Assembly (NCBI GenBank): GCA_040143965.1
Contig: JASJQH010000007.1
Coordinates: 1 to 61,268 of the forward strand
Length of the DNA: 61,268 nucleotides
Origin: Basidiobolus ranarum
Taxonomy: Eukaryota > Basidiobolomycota > Basidiobolomycetes > Basidiobolales
Direction of reading: 5' to 3'
Of this stretch, positions 10,213 through 21,721 are shown in pieces (position 1 is the stretch's first letter; every line of letters starts with the position of its first letter). A program made the position numbers and the translations under genes. The notes under the pieces are model-generated. The model saw only the letters and a list, made by a program, of their open reading frames with translations. It did no database searches and had not been told where the DNA came from.

Positions 10213-10578
10213 ATGTCTAAAGTATTCCTTCACGCTACACATCCTTTCAAAAGTGTGGTTCAAGCTCGTTCTATCGTTCGCCAACTTGAGTCCAAATTTG
10301 GGGGTATTAGAGATTACCAATTTGTGAGAGTAAGTGCTTTTGAGAATAAACTCCAGTACTCTCCAGTACTAAACATCCGTTTTTCTCTTCTATAGTGTCC
10401 TATCACCCATGTATATAATGGTCAAGCCAATGTGGAATTCAAGGATCCCAGTGCTGCTGAAGCTGCTGCTGCTTCAGGTACTCACAAGATAGACAATATT
10501 GAATATAACCTTATTCAGCGTGAAGGTTCACGTCCGGCTTTGGAAACCTCTGAACCAGCTGTAGAGCCTCAAGTTTAA
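10213..10578 (+). CDS. Small protein with RRM-like fold (99 aa)
   Basis: Two exons (10213-10329 and 10396-10578) separated by a 66-nt GT-AG intron give 99 aa. The protein starts MSKVFLHATHPFKSVVQARS, followed by a helix (IVRQLESKFG), a strand (IRDYQFVR), then NGQANVEFKDPSAAEAAA and KIDNIEYNLIQR. The succession strand-helix-strand-strand-helix-strand, with QANVEFKD at the RNP1-like position, looks like a minimal RRM ferredoxin fold. The aromatic RNP residues are not clearly present, so RNA binding is uncertain. No signal peptide or membrane segment is seen. Small proteins of this kind occur among fungal mitochondrial and ribosomal proteins, but I do not recognise the family. Confidence 0.72.
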
Positions 10579-11025
10579 AGGTTTTCCTTTGCATTATTTA
10601 CATAGTTCACTGCTTTACAAGTTTCATGTCAGTTTTTGAGAAATCTTTTCATCGCATGTATCATTATTCTCACCAAAGTAGAGGTAAATAAATACTTTTC
10701 TATTTTACCGAGCTGCGTTTATTTACGAACAGTAATAATTATTCTGGCTCTCTTGGATGCTTCAAAATCCATTCGATTAATCAACAAATAGTATTCATGA
10801 ATGAGCAGTGTGCGAAAATGATTAAGAGATGAAATTGTAGATCGATACTTAATTATTTAGCGTGCAGTTCTAGAGTTGATCCGATATTCAATAGAATTAA
10901 TTCTCTTACGAAAATCCCTTTTTCGGTTGAATTTCTGATCGTGGCTTCAGGCTATATGATATTTCCTCGAGTCGTGGTTTTCTTTACTTGTTTATTGTCC
11001 GCAGAACCCTCCTTTTCTATACAAG
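10579..11025. other. Intergenic region upstream of VPS35
   Basis: AT-rich spacer between two co-directional genes. No RNA gene, repeat or clear TATA box was recognised. Confidence 0.45.
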
Positions 11026-14000
11026 ATGGCTACCTCTCCTTCAATAAACACCGAAAACCAGGGGAAATTGCTGGAAGATGCGTTGAACATAGTCAAAGTT
11101 CAATCATTCCAAATGAAAAAGTGTTTGGTATGTAATTTAAAGTGCTCATCTATTGTTGACTTTTGATATTTTATTTTTCATCTCTCGTTCGAATTTTACT
11201 CAAAAATCCTTAATACCCGTATATACGTTTAAAATACCTCCTCTTTTGGTCCTATACCTATAAGTTACGGTCAAAAACCGAGACTATTGAAAAGGAGATT
11301 TACTCAAATCGTATTCTCGAATACTAACAATAAAAATGCCTTCTTTAGGACGGAAGTAAGTTAATGGACGCACTCAAACACTGCTCTACAATGTTGGCCG
11401 AATTACGCACTTCGTCTTTAACTCCCAAGAATTATTACGAATTATGTACGTTCTTCTATACTTTTCAGAGATATTCTTCATAGGCACTCACTAGTTTTTC
11501 ATATATGTATTGCGAATACTACAGATATGGCTATCTTTGATTCTCTAAGACACCTGACCACCTTTTTGTACGAAGCTCATACTTCGAACCGTCACCATCT
11601 GGCTGATTTGTACGAGTTGGTGCAATACGCGGGGAATATAATTCCTCGTCTTTACCTGATGATAACGGTAGGAAGTGTTTACATGAGTATCGGCGAGGCT
11701 CCAGTAAAGGAGATAATGAAAGATATGATGGAGATGACTCGAGGTGTTCAACATCCTACTAGAGGTCTTTTCCTTAGATATTATCTCGGAGGAGTTACTC
11801 GTGACTACCTACCTACCGGAGAGAGTGAGGGGTAAGCACTTTTTATCGTAGATCTTTACGTATCAATTGATTGTAACTTTTATTTCATCTGTAGTCCTGA
11901 GGGAAATTTGAGCGATTCCGTCCAATTCACTCTTACTAATTTCATGGAGATGAATAAACTTTGGGTTCGTCTTCAACATCAAGGCCATTCTCGTGAAAGA
12001 GAAAAGCGTGAGATGGAAAGAAAAGAGCTCAAGATTCTTATCGGTAGTAATTTGGTCAAACTTAGTCAACTCGACGGAGTTAACTTGACCATGTACCAGG
12101 AGGTAAATTGGATTTAAGTGAATACAATCTAGTCACACCTGTAACCGTTACGTCTTTCTTTCTAGACCATACTTCCAGGCATTCTCGAACAGGTTGTAAG
12201 CTGCAAGGATTTGATCGCTCAAGAGTATCTTATGGAAGCTATAATTCAAGTAAATACTCACTTGTTGCTGGTGGTCTTGTTCTCAAACACTAATGATTAT
12301 GATTTGATTTCAGGTGTTCGAAGACGATTTCCATCTACGCACGCTGGATCAACTTCTTTCTGCCCTAGCTAAACTCAACCCTAGAGTCAGTGTTAAACAG
12401 ATTGTTATTTCACTAATTGACCGACTAGCTGCTTATGCTGCTCGGGAGGCGGAGAATGGGGATGAAGTGGATGATAATGGTGTTAAACGAATTCGTGGTA
12501 TCCCCGAAGATGTGAAACTATTTGAGGTTTTCTGGGAACAAATCGTTGAACTTGTCAAGGTATGTTAACATCATGAAAGTCACCGTAAAGATCTATACTC
12601 ATTGGTTTAATCTAGGCTCGTCCAGACCTTTCTATCCAAGACATCACTGGTCTACTGGTTTCTTTGATCAACTTATCTCTCAGCTGCTATCCAGAACAGT
12701 TGAATTATGTGGATCAAATCATTGGCTATACCAAGGAGAAGATGACTGAATATGAGGAAAGGTAATTCAGTTTTCATAGAGCTTGCTGTCGTAGTATACG
12801 CTTAATAATTGCTGTACTAAGTCTCCCTATCCTTGCATTCAAAAGCCCAGACTTGCACACTGCTAGCACCACCTCGAGTCTTTTATCACTACTCCTCTCT
12901 CCTGTCAACTCTTATCCATCCGTTCTCACCTTACTCTCCCTTACGAACTACCAAACGTTACTTGATCTGCAGTCCTATCCTACTCGTCGCTCAGTGGCCC
13001 ATGCTATCATTGCCAGTATCTTGAAAAATGAGACGGTCATTAGTACTCCAGAGGAGGTAAATGGGATCCTTGAGTTGTGCAGTGTGTTAGTCAAGGACCA
13101 AAAAGATGCTAGTATTGGAATGTCAATGAACGGCCAGAGTTCCGTAGATGATGAAGATATTGCTGAAGAACAAGGCTGGGTTGCTCGAATGGTTCATTTA
13201 TTCCGTAACGAAGATCCGGATGCACAAATCATGGTATTTCATAAAGCGATATGTATTGAATTATGATTCTGAATTAACCCGATTCTAGTTATTATTGGCA
13301 GCTAGAAAGCAATTCGGTGATGGTGGAGATCGAATTCGATTCACTTTCCCTCCTATGATCATTGAAGCGGTTAAACTCGCAAGAAGATACAACTCTTTGG
13401 AAACTAAAGTAAGTTCTATAGCTTAGTACGGGAATGTAAAGTAGCCATCTAACTTTTGGATTTCTAGGACGATGAATGGAAGAAGAAGTGTACTACGTTG
13501 TATAAATTCATTCATCAACTCATTGCCATCCTGTACAACAAGGCGGAATGTCATGACTTGTCATTACGACTCTTCCTTCTCGCCGCCCAATCCGCCGACG
13601 AGTGTGGATTTGATGAAATTGCATATGAATTTTTCGTTCAAGCTTTCTCTGTGTACGAAGAGTCCATCTCTGAATCCAAGGCCCAGTTCCAGGCTATCAT
13701 GCTTATTGTGGGTACTTTGCAGTCAAGTAAAGTGTTCAATGCCGAGGACTATGACACTTTAATTACCAAGTGTGTGGTCCATGGAGGTAAACTCCTCAAG
13801 AAACCCGATCAATGCCGTGCAGTCTACAATTGTACCCATCTATTTTGGGGCACGGAGGTTGCTGGAAAGGAGGGTAGTGAAGAGGAAGATTTGTATCGTA
13901 ATGGAAAACGTGTCTTGGAGACATTGCAACGTGCACTCAAAATCGCCGACTCTTGCTTGGACTCAGTGACCAATGTAGAATTATTCGTTGAGATCTTAAA

Positions 14001-14342
14001 TCGGTACATGTATTTCTTTGAGCGACAAGTGGATGAGGTAAGAATATCTGAAAATGAATTGTTCCTAGCAGCTACTCACCCTGTTATCTTCAGGTCACTT
14101 CTAAGCATTTGAATGGTATCATCGATTTGATCAACAGCAATATTGCTAGCATGGAGAGTGATACCCTACCCAAGACAAGTAATTCATCTGCTTTAATCAC
14201 GCCAGAGGGAAATCCAATCGACTTCATTCTCAAGCACTTCAAACTTTCGTTGATCCATCTTCAGCACAAGAAAGAGTTGGCTTCCAACTCCGAGGTATCC
14301 GAAAGATACGATGAAATTGATGCCTCTATTACCATTCATTAA
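11026..14342 (+). CDS. VPS35: Retromer subunit Vps35
   Basis: Scaffold of the retromer cargo-recognition trimer (Vps26-Vps29-Vps35), which returns receptors from endosomes to the Golgi. About ten exons can be followed. Exon 1 (11026-11127) encodes [16 protein letters not shown]; the next gives [20 protein letters not shown] and [11 protein letters not shown]. These are the strongly conserved Vps35 N-terminus. The Vps26-binding PRLYLM motif is present as [16 protein letters not shown]. The remainder is alpha-solenoid, with [21 protein letters not shown]-like helices and the C-terminal Vps29-binding half (QANPLF-type helices) to the stop at 14342. Introns are 50-75 nt. The gene is convergent with the SLC1 transporter. 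Vps35 is recruited by PI3P-bearing endosomes, which ties it functionally to the two VPS15 genes in this window. Confidence 0.93.
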
Positions 14343-14639
14343 AACGGTATACCATTCCTCTTCATACGCCTTTGCTCCCGCTCCCATCCCTACTTTTTCA
14401 TCATCTCCACCCACTCCCATTCCCATTCTAAACTCACCATGTTTTTGTTATTAATAGTTTATGTCATATTTTGAGAAGAAAAAGCGCAGTAAAATAATTG
14501 AATGCAAAAAGTGAATGGATTTAGTGTAACATAAACTACCATGAATCCAAGTTATTATTGAAATAGAAAAAGAATTTTATATAAACAAAAGAATTGACAT
14601 TCACAAATTACATTCATAATGGATAACATATAAAGTCAG

Positions 14640-16001
14640 TTAAGATTTATCGATTTTCTCGTGTTCACCAATCTCGATAGATTGTATTTCTCTGGTTTCA
14701 ATTTCAACTGATTCTTCCACTCTAAATTCCCTTTCCCATTTAGCAATCACTACGGTGGCAATACAATTACCAATTAGGTTCACTGTGGTTCTTCCCATAT
14801 CCATTAGTGCATCCACACCGAGGATTAGTGCGATAGATGCTTCAGGAAGGTTGAAGCTTTTCACCGCACCAGAAAGAATGACTAATGAGGCACGTGGAAC
14901 GGCAGCAACTCCCTTACTTGTTAACATGAGTGTAAGCATCATGATGATTTGAGTGCTGAATGGCATATCGATTCCTCCTACTTGGGCAGCAAATACCGAT
15001 GCAATGGCCAAATACAAGGTGGTTCCATCCAAGTTGAAGGAATATCCAGTGGGCATGACAAATGCGATGATCTTATGGGGAACACCATAAGCTTCCATAT
15101 TCTTCATAGCACGAGGAAGTGCAGCCTCAGAAGAAGAAGTGGAAAAGGCAATCAATGCTGGTTGAGATATAGCTCTAAGAAGATCTTTAATCGGCACTCG
15201 AAGGATCAATATGATTGGAACGAATACCAATAGCATAAATATGATCAAGGATAGATAGAGAGTACCCATCAATTTACCAAGATCTACCAATACTCCAATA
15301 CCACTTTGTCCAATAGTATAGGCAATCGAACATCCGATACCCACTGGAGCAAAGTTCATCACCAACTCGGTAACCTTGAACATGATGTCGGATAGACTCT
15401 GTAACCAATCGATCATAGTTACTTTGGATTTTCCGGGGGTCTTCATCATAGCAACGGCGAACATAATGGCACAGAAGACTATCTGTAGCACTTCATTATC
15501 GGCTGCTGCTTCGAAGAAACTTTGGGGAATGATATGCTCAAGTTCACTTTGCCAGCTAATGGTGTAGTTGCCCAGTTCTTCTGTAATGGAGGTGTCTGAA
15601 TCCGCGGGAAGAGTAACCCCAACTCCAGGTTTCAATAAGTTAACCATGATTAAGCCAACAATCAGAGCAAGTGTGGTTACAATCTCAAAATAAATGAGCG
15701 ACTTGATTGCTAGACGGCCAATCTGCTTCATGTCATCACCATGTCCGGCAATACCGACAACTAGCGTAGAGAAAATGAGGGGAACAATGAGGCACTTGAT
15801 CATATACAAGAACACATTCGAAATAGGCTTGAGTTCTTTTGCAAAATCTGGTTGAAGCCATCCCAAAAGAATACCGATCACCATAGAAGCTAAAATCCAA
15901 ATAGTGAGATTGAGTCGACGTATGAAGCGCCAACATTTCACCAAAGGGTTCTTGGTTGGCTCCATCACTTGGGGAGCTTCAGGGGGAGTAGTGGAATGCA
16001 T
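14640..16001 (-). CDS. SLC1/DAACS-type dicarboxylate or acidic amino-acid symporter
   Basis: Cation-coupled symporter of the glutamate/aspartate/dicarboxylate family (GltPh, DctA, EAAT). The first ATG is at 16001 and gives 453 aa, close to the family norm. The frame extends upstream without an ATG. Family hallmarks: early helices with LVGLIMVNLLKPGVGV; the hairpin-1 Ser-rich tip AFSTSSSEAALP; TM7 with NLDGTTLYLA (the NMDGT-type cation site); the hairpin-2 segment TSKGVAAVPRASLVIL; and TM8 with DALMDMGRTTVNLIGNC. In this family the Arg in the MGRTTVN segment favours acidic amino-acid substrates over neutral ones. The long third extracellular loop (about TLPADSDTSITEELGNYTIS) contains a possible N-glycosylation site, NYT. 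Single exon. Fungal members are sparse; nothing in codon use marks it as recently acquired. Confidence 0.93.
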   Translation of the reverse strand: MHSTTPPEAPQVMEPTKNPLVKCWRFIRRLNLTIWILASMVIGILLGWLQPDFAKELKPISNVFLYMIKCLIVPLIFSTLVVGIAGHGDDMKQIGRLAIKSLIYFEIVTTLALIVGLIMVNLLKPGVGVTLPADSDTSITEELGNYTISWQSELEHIIPQSFFEAAADNEVLQIVFCAIMFAVAMMKTPGKSKVTMIDWLQSLSDIMFKVTELVMNFAPVGIGCSIAYTIGQSGIGVLVDLGKLMGTLYLSLIIFMLLVFVPIILILRVPIKDLLRAISQPALIAFSTSSSEAALPRAMKNMEAYGVPHKIIAFVMPTGYSFNLDGTTLYLAIASVFAAQVGGIDMPFSTQIIMMLTLMLTSKGVAAVPRASLVILSGAVKSFNLPEASIALILGVDALMDMGRTTVNLIGNCIATVVIAKWEREFRVEESVEIETREIQSIEIGEHEKIDKS

Positions 16002-16136
16002 GGTATTTCTTGAGGCTTCCCCTGAGAAAGATAATGAAGATGCTGCTCTAGTATCATTCTCTCGAACTTTTATACTTTTACGCTCAACGCGTATCTCCAC
16101 ATGACCATCAAGAAATGTATAGAAACTATAATCCAA

Positions 16137-16950
16137 TTGCTATATCCATAACAAGCCAGAACCTTAAATCTTCAATGACTGTGACAATGCCTAGATTGGC
16201 ACTGACAAGGATGATTAAGTAACACCCACACATGTGGAACTAAAGGAAAGATTAAAAGTCGTGCTAATTAACATATACCCACAGCCCCACTAAAATTCTC
16301 TTGGTAACCTGCATTGAAATTTGGCTAAACATACAACACGCAAATCAACCTACAATGGTAAACTGTCTCACTTGGAGAGAATATTCCCACCGTTTGTAAA
16401 TTTAAGGTTTTATCACGAGTACAAAGCCTGGTTACGTCGTGGGATGATAAGCCAGTCTTTCTTGCAAATAAGAGTATTCGTTATCTGTTCATTCTGCTAG
16501 ATTACTATCTCCTCTACTACCTAATTCTGGGCTTACATTTGCAACTGGAAGATACCAAACGTCCAGTCCAGACTTGAAGCCGTTCTTCTGCTGATAAGGA
16601 GCTCCAACAATCGAACATTAAGGCCAATAGCATCGTGAGAAATTGATCTTGGTAGGACAAACTATCATTTGGAATTAATTTATCCTGAAATAAGCACCAT
16701 TTGCTTTGGCTAATTCTGTACCAGAAACAGTAGCAGAAACATTACTAGAAACACTACCAGAAATAGTAGCAGAAACATTACCAGAAACGTCTATATCGCA
16801 GACTGTCTTTTCTACGATTCCCGACTAAGGTTGAAAGATGGCTCATGCCTTATTTAGATAAGGTTTCTTATATTAATTTTATTTAACAAAATGTACATGA
16901 TGATGGGAGTTTTACTCTAACCCTTGCTTTAATCGTAATAACCCCAGTTC
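16137..16950. other. Intergenic region between SLC1 transporter and ZIP gene
   Basis: About 0.8 kb without a supported gene. It holds the 12-bp minisatellite at 16720-16789; the rest shows no recognisable feature. Confidence 0.5.
16720..16789. repeat. 12-bp minisatellite, nearly six units
   Basis: Degenerate units of the type CCAGAAACAGTAG / CAGAAACATTAC. On the minus strand they read as a Ser/Thr/Gly/Val repeat (SGNVSATISGSVSSNVSATV) of the kind found in cell-wall protein tails. The frame ends soon after the repeat, and no start or upstream exon can be supported. Confidence 0.75.
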
Positions 16951-18116
16951 TTAGGCCCAACGCCCGATTAATGCCATGACACCAGCGCCCATCCACAAAG
17001 CTATGTAATAACACACCTTGATGGATAGAGGCTCCTTCATAAATTTGGGGCTGTTTTGAAACTCGACAGCAATCAAATTCACAAATGCCATATATATTAA
17101 AATACCAGCTGAGATGGAATCAAAAATCCCAGTGACGAGGAGACTTGTTGGTGAGTTGTTATTATAAGTCTGATGAATTCCAATACCTATAGCAGCTCCG
17201 ATAGGGGTTATTAATGCATAGAATAATGCGGAGAGATAGGGCACTACACGATTGGTATAAGTTAACTCTCCAATACGAGCTCCCAGTGCTAAGCCTTCAA
17301 AGAACTGATGGAATACAACCGCAATCAATAGAGGTACAAACTCAGCTCCTGATGAGACACCAACAGAGATACCAATTAAGATGGAGTGTAGAGCAATACC
17401 AAATTCAAGTAAAAAAGTAGAAATACGACGAGTTTCTAACTCCCAAAGTCCACCGTGCACATGTCCATGGTCACCAGCATGCAAAGAGTTCTCCTTGGCC
17501 TCTGATTCGGCATTGACAGATGGCTGACTCTGAGCAAGCTTGCCCTTGTAGTATTGGCTGGCTGTGAATTCGATAAGCTGCAATACTAGCGCTGCTAGCA
17601 TGGCAAAAAGACCGGCATAAGAGCTGTAATCAGCACTAAATGATGTAGGAACACAAGGATTGGTCAAGGCGAAGAGAGCACCTGGAAACATATGAATAAA
17701 GGCAGTCGCTAAGATAACTCCAGTTCCGAAATGTTTCCCAATATTGATAGCAAAATCGCTGAATTTACGCTTTGGGAAGCGAGTCAGGATTAAGGAAGAA
17801 AAAACTCCAGAGGCGCTGGTAATCATGACAATAAATATAGCAGCTATGTGGAATGGCATATTGTAGCTAGTGATTTGTTCCGCACTACATGCATCATGTA
17901 CCTCCCCATCATCATGGTGATGCTCATCTTCATGAGTGTGGCCAGGTCCTAAGATTGAAATGTTCGTAAGTACAGTATTCGAAGAAAAATAATTAAATAC
18001 AAGAACATACCACCGTGTTTGGGAGTGATGACTGAATCTTGTGCCAAAGACACTGCAACGAAAGCTACCAGAATTGACCACCAGGCGACTTTCTTTATGA
18101 TAGGAGTCAGAGTCAT
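16951..18116 (-). CDS. ZRT: ZIP-family zinc/iron transporter
   Basis: Plasma-membrane or endomembrane metal importer of the ZIP (SLC39, Zrt/Irt) family. Two exons (18116-18011 and 17948-16951, intron 62 nt) give 367 aa. The N-terminus is a signal peptide (ILVAFVAVSLAQ), followed by a His/Asp-rich external segment HTHEDEHHHDDGE. A cytosolic loop carries HAGDHGHVHGG (metal-sensing His cluster). The TM4 signature HSILIGISVGVS and the TM5 HQFFEGLALGARIGE supply the binuclear metal-site residues. Eight hydrophobic segments fit Zrt1-type proteins. An AT-rich TATTTAAA lies on the minus strand about 75 nt upstream of the start. No clear Zap1-type element was found. The nearest gene upstream on the right is the F-box gene, which runs divergently. 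Confidence 0.94.
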
Positions 18117-18153
18117 TTGTAAGAATGAGTGGAGTGATGTGGAAGAGATGCAA

Positions 18154-19794
18154 AGAAGAAGAGTACCATAGTGGTGATGGTAATCCCCCTTTAAATAGTT
18201 TCGAGTTTAACCGGTGGGGTTCATATTATGAGTAATACATGTTACACATCTTGAGGTTAACAGGATAAAACCTGTTATAATAAGAAGCTGCACATATAAT
18301 AGGTGGTAACCTCTCCAGTACACATAACGTCCAGGGTACTCCATGAATTAGCATAGTTGAGTTGCACTACTAACCCCCAACCCCATCGATTGCAAAAATC
18401 TCACTCAAAGTGTTTAACGTCCATCTCTAAAACCATAAAATATACAAACACTGTCATAATATTAACACAATTTGGTTAAAAAATATTATGTCATGAACTT
18501 GTTTTAATGGAAAGTTGCTTTTCAATTGAACAAGCATTGAATATTCTATGTATCCGGATGGTAGCAAATATATTAAAATATCGATCCGATCAATCAAATG
18601 TTTAATAAAATTAATTATAATTAGCCGAAAATCGAAGATGATTTATTAATCGACTGTTTTTTACGTAAATATCAACCCACGAGGTAGTAGCCCGGAGGTA
18701 CAAATAATTTAGTGTTGAACCTCATCGTTGCAATAACTTCATCGCTCAGTCAATATGACCTTATTTGGCTATGGTTACTATTGAATGACAAGAAAATTGC
18801 TAAAGGTCGATGTGCGCTTATCGCAAGTCCCATGGGATCGCCTTCAGTATTGAATGATGTTTGACAATCACTAATTGTCACCGGAGTTGGAAAAAAGCAA
18901 CGCAAATATCCATCAGCTGAGGTGTTATCACATACCAATCATGTCCCGTGAGCATCATCGATCATATCAGATAGTGTCCACTTCATCGATAAGATGCTTC
19001 GATAGGACGGTGAAGTGGAGGAAATGGTTAGCGAAAGTATATGAATGGTGATCATAGCGAGTGTTGTGGGATGAATGGTGATCATAGCGAGTGTTGTGGG
19101 ATGAATGGTGATCATAGCGAGTGTTGTGGGCCGTAATGCCGTTGACTGAAAAAAAGACCTCAGTTCTCGGTGTTGGTGCTATGTTGATGCTATTCATTAA
19201 CTTGTACCAGCATGTCATATGTCAGAATACAGATAGAATACATCATCAGAGCGAATCAGAGCGAATCAGACTAAATCGAAGAGTCAACATGAGCTGGAAT
19301 CAGTTGATTTCAGTCGATACCGATACCTCTGTATCCGAATACAACCCGAATCAGGTTTACTTTTATTACAGCAAAATCTAAGATTAAGTGAAGAGCTAGT
19401 GAAAGGATATGTAAGGCTGGCCTAAGTTGGCAAAAAAGGAAACCTAAAGAGGAAAGGTTGAATTGTGGACTGCCTCATGACTGCTTCATCATATCTTTTT
19501 CTTTTTCAACCTCAATATGGGAAGTCTTTCCAAGGAAATCCTCAGATATGCCGATAAGCGATTGGAATTAGCGATTAGAATTTGAATTTGGATCATAACC
19601 AACTAATTGTCACTTATTCCATGCTACAACCAATTTCCCATATATCCCATTTCCCAAATATGGTGCGGGAGATTTAGTCAATTTGGGCAAGTATAAAATA
19701 CAAAAGAGCTCGGATTTGGATGAGCACGTTGGGTGCATTCTCTTTTTCTCACTTCTAATCTTGGCTTGGTGCATTCTCTTTTTCACTTCTAATC
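18154..19794. other. Intergenic region ZIP gene / F-box gene
   Basis: About 1.6 kb, divergent promoters at the two ends. It contains the 30-bp triple repeat at 19041-19130. An 83-codon open frame that spans the repeat (about 19218-18967, minus strand) lacks any homology I recognise, and I do not call it a gene. Confidence 0.45.
19041..19130. repeat. Three perfect tandem copies of a 30-bp unit
   Basis: Unit ATGAATGGTGATCATAGCGA + GTGTTGTGGG at 19041, 19071 and 19101. Each contains the palindrome TGATCA. The unit length is a multiple of three and is open in one frame on each strand. Confidence 0.93.
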
Positions 19795-21509
19795 ATGCAA
19801 GATATCTCTCTACAAGTATCTCAATTCTCCCCGGAGATATGGAGTCAAATTATTTCATACCTTCAAAATGACACCTACCAACTTTACTCCTGCTGTTTGG
19901 TTAGTAGAACATGGTATGCACTGGCCATGCCGGCATTATGGAGTTCTCCACAGTTTACTACTCAGATGGACTTTCTATCGTTTGAGAAAGCCATCGTTTC
20001 TAATCCACTGCGTAAGTAGTTATGAGCTCAGATACATTACAAACACACCTCAAATATCTAACCCAATCTCTAGTGCCAACTCTTGTAAATAGGTTCGATT
20101 TAACCGGGTATGCTCCTCAGATTGTAGTAAAGCATCTTTGTTTGCTGGAGGCACTCCCGAGTTTACGTTCACTTCACCTTCCTTTGGTTTTGGAGAATTC
20201 ATCTATCTCATTAGATTGCTTGGAGCACATGTCTCACCTTGAGGAAATCCATGATCTTAATATCGAATTGAGTACCAGGGGTTTAACTCAGCTTATCTCT
20301 GTCCTGAATTCATCTAAATGTTTGAGGAAAGTAGGCCTCGTGTTCAAAGCACCACAACTGGGAAACGGTCCCATTGATTCATCTACTCTATCCTCTATTC
20401 CGATGCTTCCCAATATCGAGTCGCTTAATGTCACCTTCGGGGTAGAATTTGATGTTCAAATATTGGAATTGCTCCTTTCTAGGTTGCCTAAACTAGCTAG
20501 GTTTGCCATCAATTCTAGATATACTCCCAAATATATAGTGAGAATTCTTGCTGAACACTGCCAAGGAATCACCAGCTTGAGTTTGGGTACTTTTTCGGGT
20601 TTAGGGGACGAGCTTTTGGATGAATTTTGTAAAGATTTGGAAGTCAATTATGCCGGACAGCTTAAAGAGTTTTCTATGTACTTCTTTAATGACTGGCCTA
20701 TTTACTCCGAGCGGTTCACTCGTAATCTATTCAAATCTTTCTACAACCTCGAGAAGTTGAAGCTCTCCGGTGTCAGGTTGAACAATAATATTGTCCAAGC
20801 TCTCACCGAGTCACTTTCATCCAAGCTTCAAAGTCTGGAGTTATCTTGCATTTCATATCGCAACCTCTTCACATACGAAGTGTTGGATGACTTCTTGGTT
20901 AAAGTAGGGCCTCGTCTAAAGAACCTCGCTCTGATGGGTGCATTCTTACCTTCACACATTGGTAGTTCAATTGCTAAGCGCTGCCCGATTTTGGAAAGAC
21001 TTTCACTCTCCTGTACCAATGTAAATGATGACTCAATCACTGCGATAGCTCACGGTTGCGGTCGTAAACTTCGACAATTGGATGTTGGTGAAACTGACAT
21101 TACCAATGATGGATTAACAAGTATCTTCCAAAACTGTTCTAAACTACAAGATCTTGGATTCGCCAAGCTTTCGAGTTGTCCAGAATTCGATGAAAATATT
21201 GGCAGTTTCCTATCACAACATGGTCATCAACTTCAACGACTTGATTTATCTTTTCTACCAACTAAAGAAACCACTCTAATGGAACTCGCTAAATTCGCCA
21301 AAGAGTTACGCGAGTTAACATTTACTGACCAACCTGGGATTGGCGATGATGCTGTTTCTAACGTGATTCAGAGCTGTCGTAAATTAAACAGGTTATCAGT
21401 AACCCGTTACTCACGTACTGCTCAAAGTATTTCCAATGATATGTTGGACAGAATTGACCAACATTACATTCGTATAGATGATTCTCAAAGAGACTCGAAA
21501 CGATCATAA
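19795..21509 (+). CDS. F-box / leucine-rich-repeat protein
   Basis: Probable substrate adaptor of an SCF ubiquitin ligase, 550 aa, two exons (19795-20011 and 20074-21509). The 62-nt intron has donor GTAAGT and a CTAAC branch-like site. Residues about 8-50 form an F-box: FSPEIWSQIISYLQNDTYQL, then CCLVSRTWYALAMPALW. The rest is an array of leucine-rich repeats of the Grr1/Amn1 (cysteine-containing) type, for example GCGRKLRQLDVGETDITNDG and CRKLNRLSV. The substrate cannot be inferred. The gene is convergent with folliculin (212 bp apart). Fungi carry many such genes, so a one-to-one orthologue cannot be named. Confidence 0.88.
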
Positions 21510-21721
21510 TCTCAACAGAGTTCGTTGATTCGAACCACTGCATCTTTCTATAGACCCTTCTTACCCCTCAACTCTTCCAACTGTATCATATTCCACCACT
21601 TTCTGCTAGTTAATGGTTATATCATTGCACCACTCTTCTAGTTAATGCTTATATATAATAAAGTCACAATAGTCTCATTTATTGTACTAGAATAAAGCAG
21701 GGATATAAATAAAAGAGCGTA

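Noticed and set aside
19041-19130. CRISPR-like array
   Set aside because: The units are directly adjacent without spacers, in a eukaryotic genome.
18967-19218. 83-codon minus-strand frame with a repeated SHNTRYDHHS decapeptide
   Set aside because: The repeat is open simply because its unit is 30 bp; no homology or gene context supports coding.
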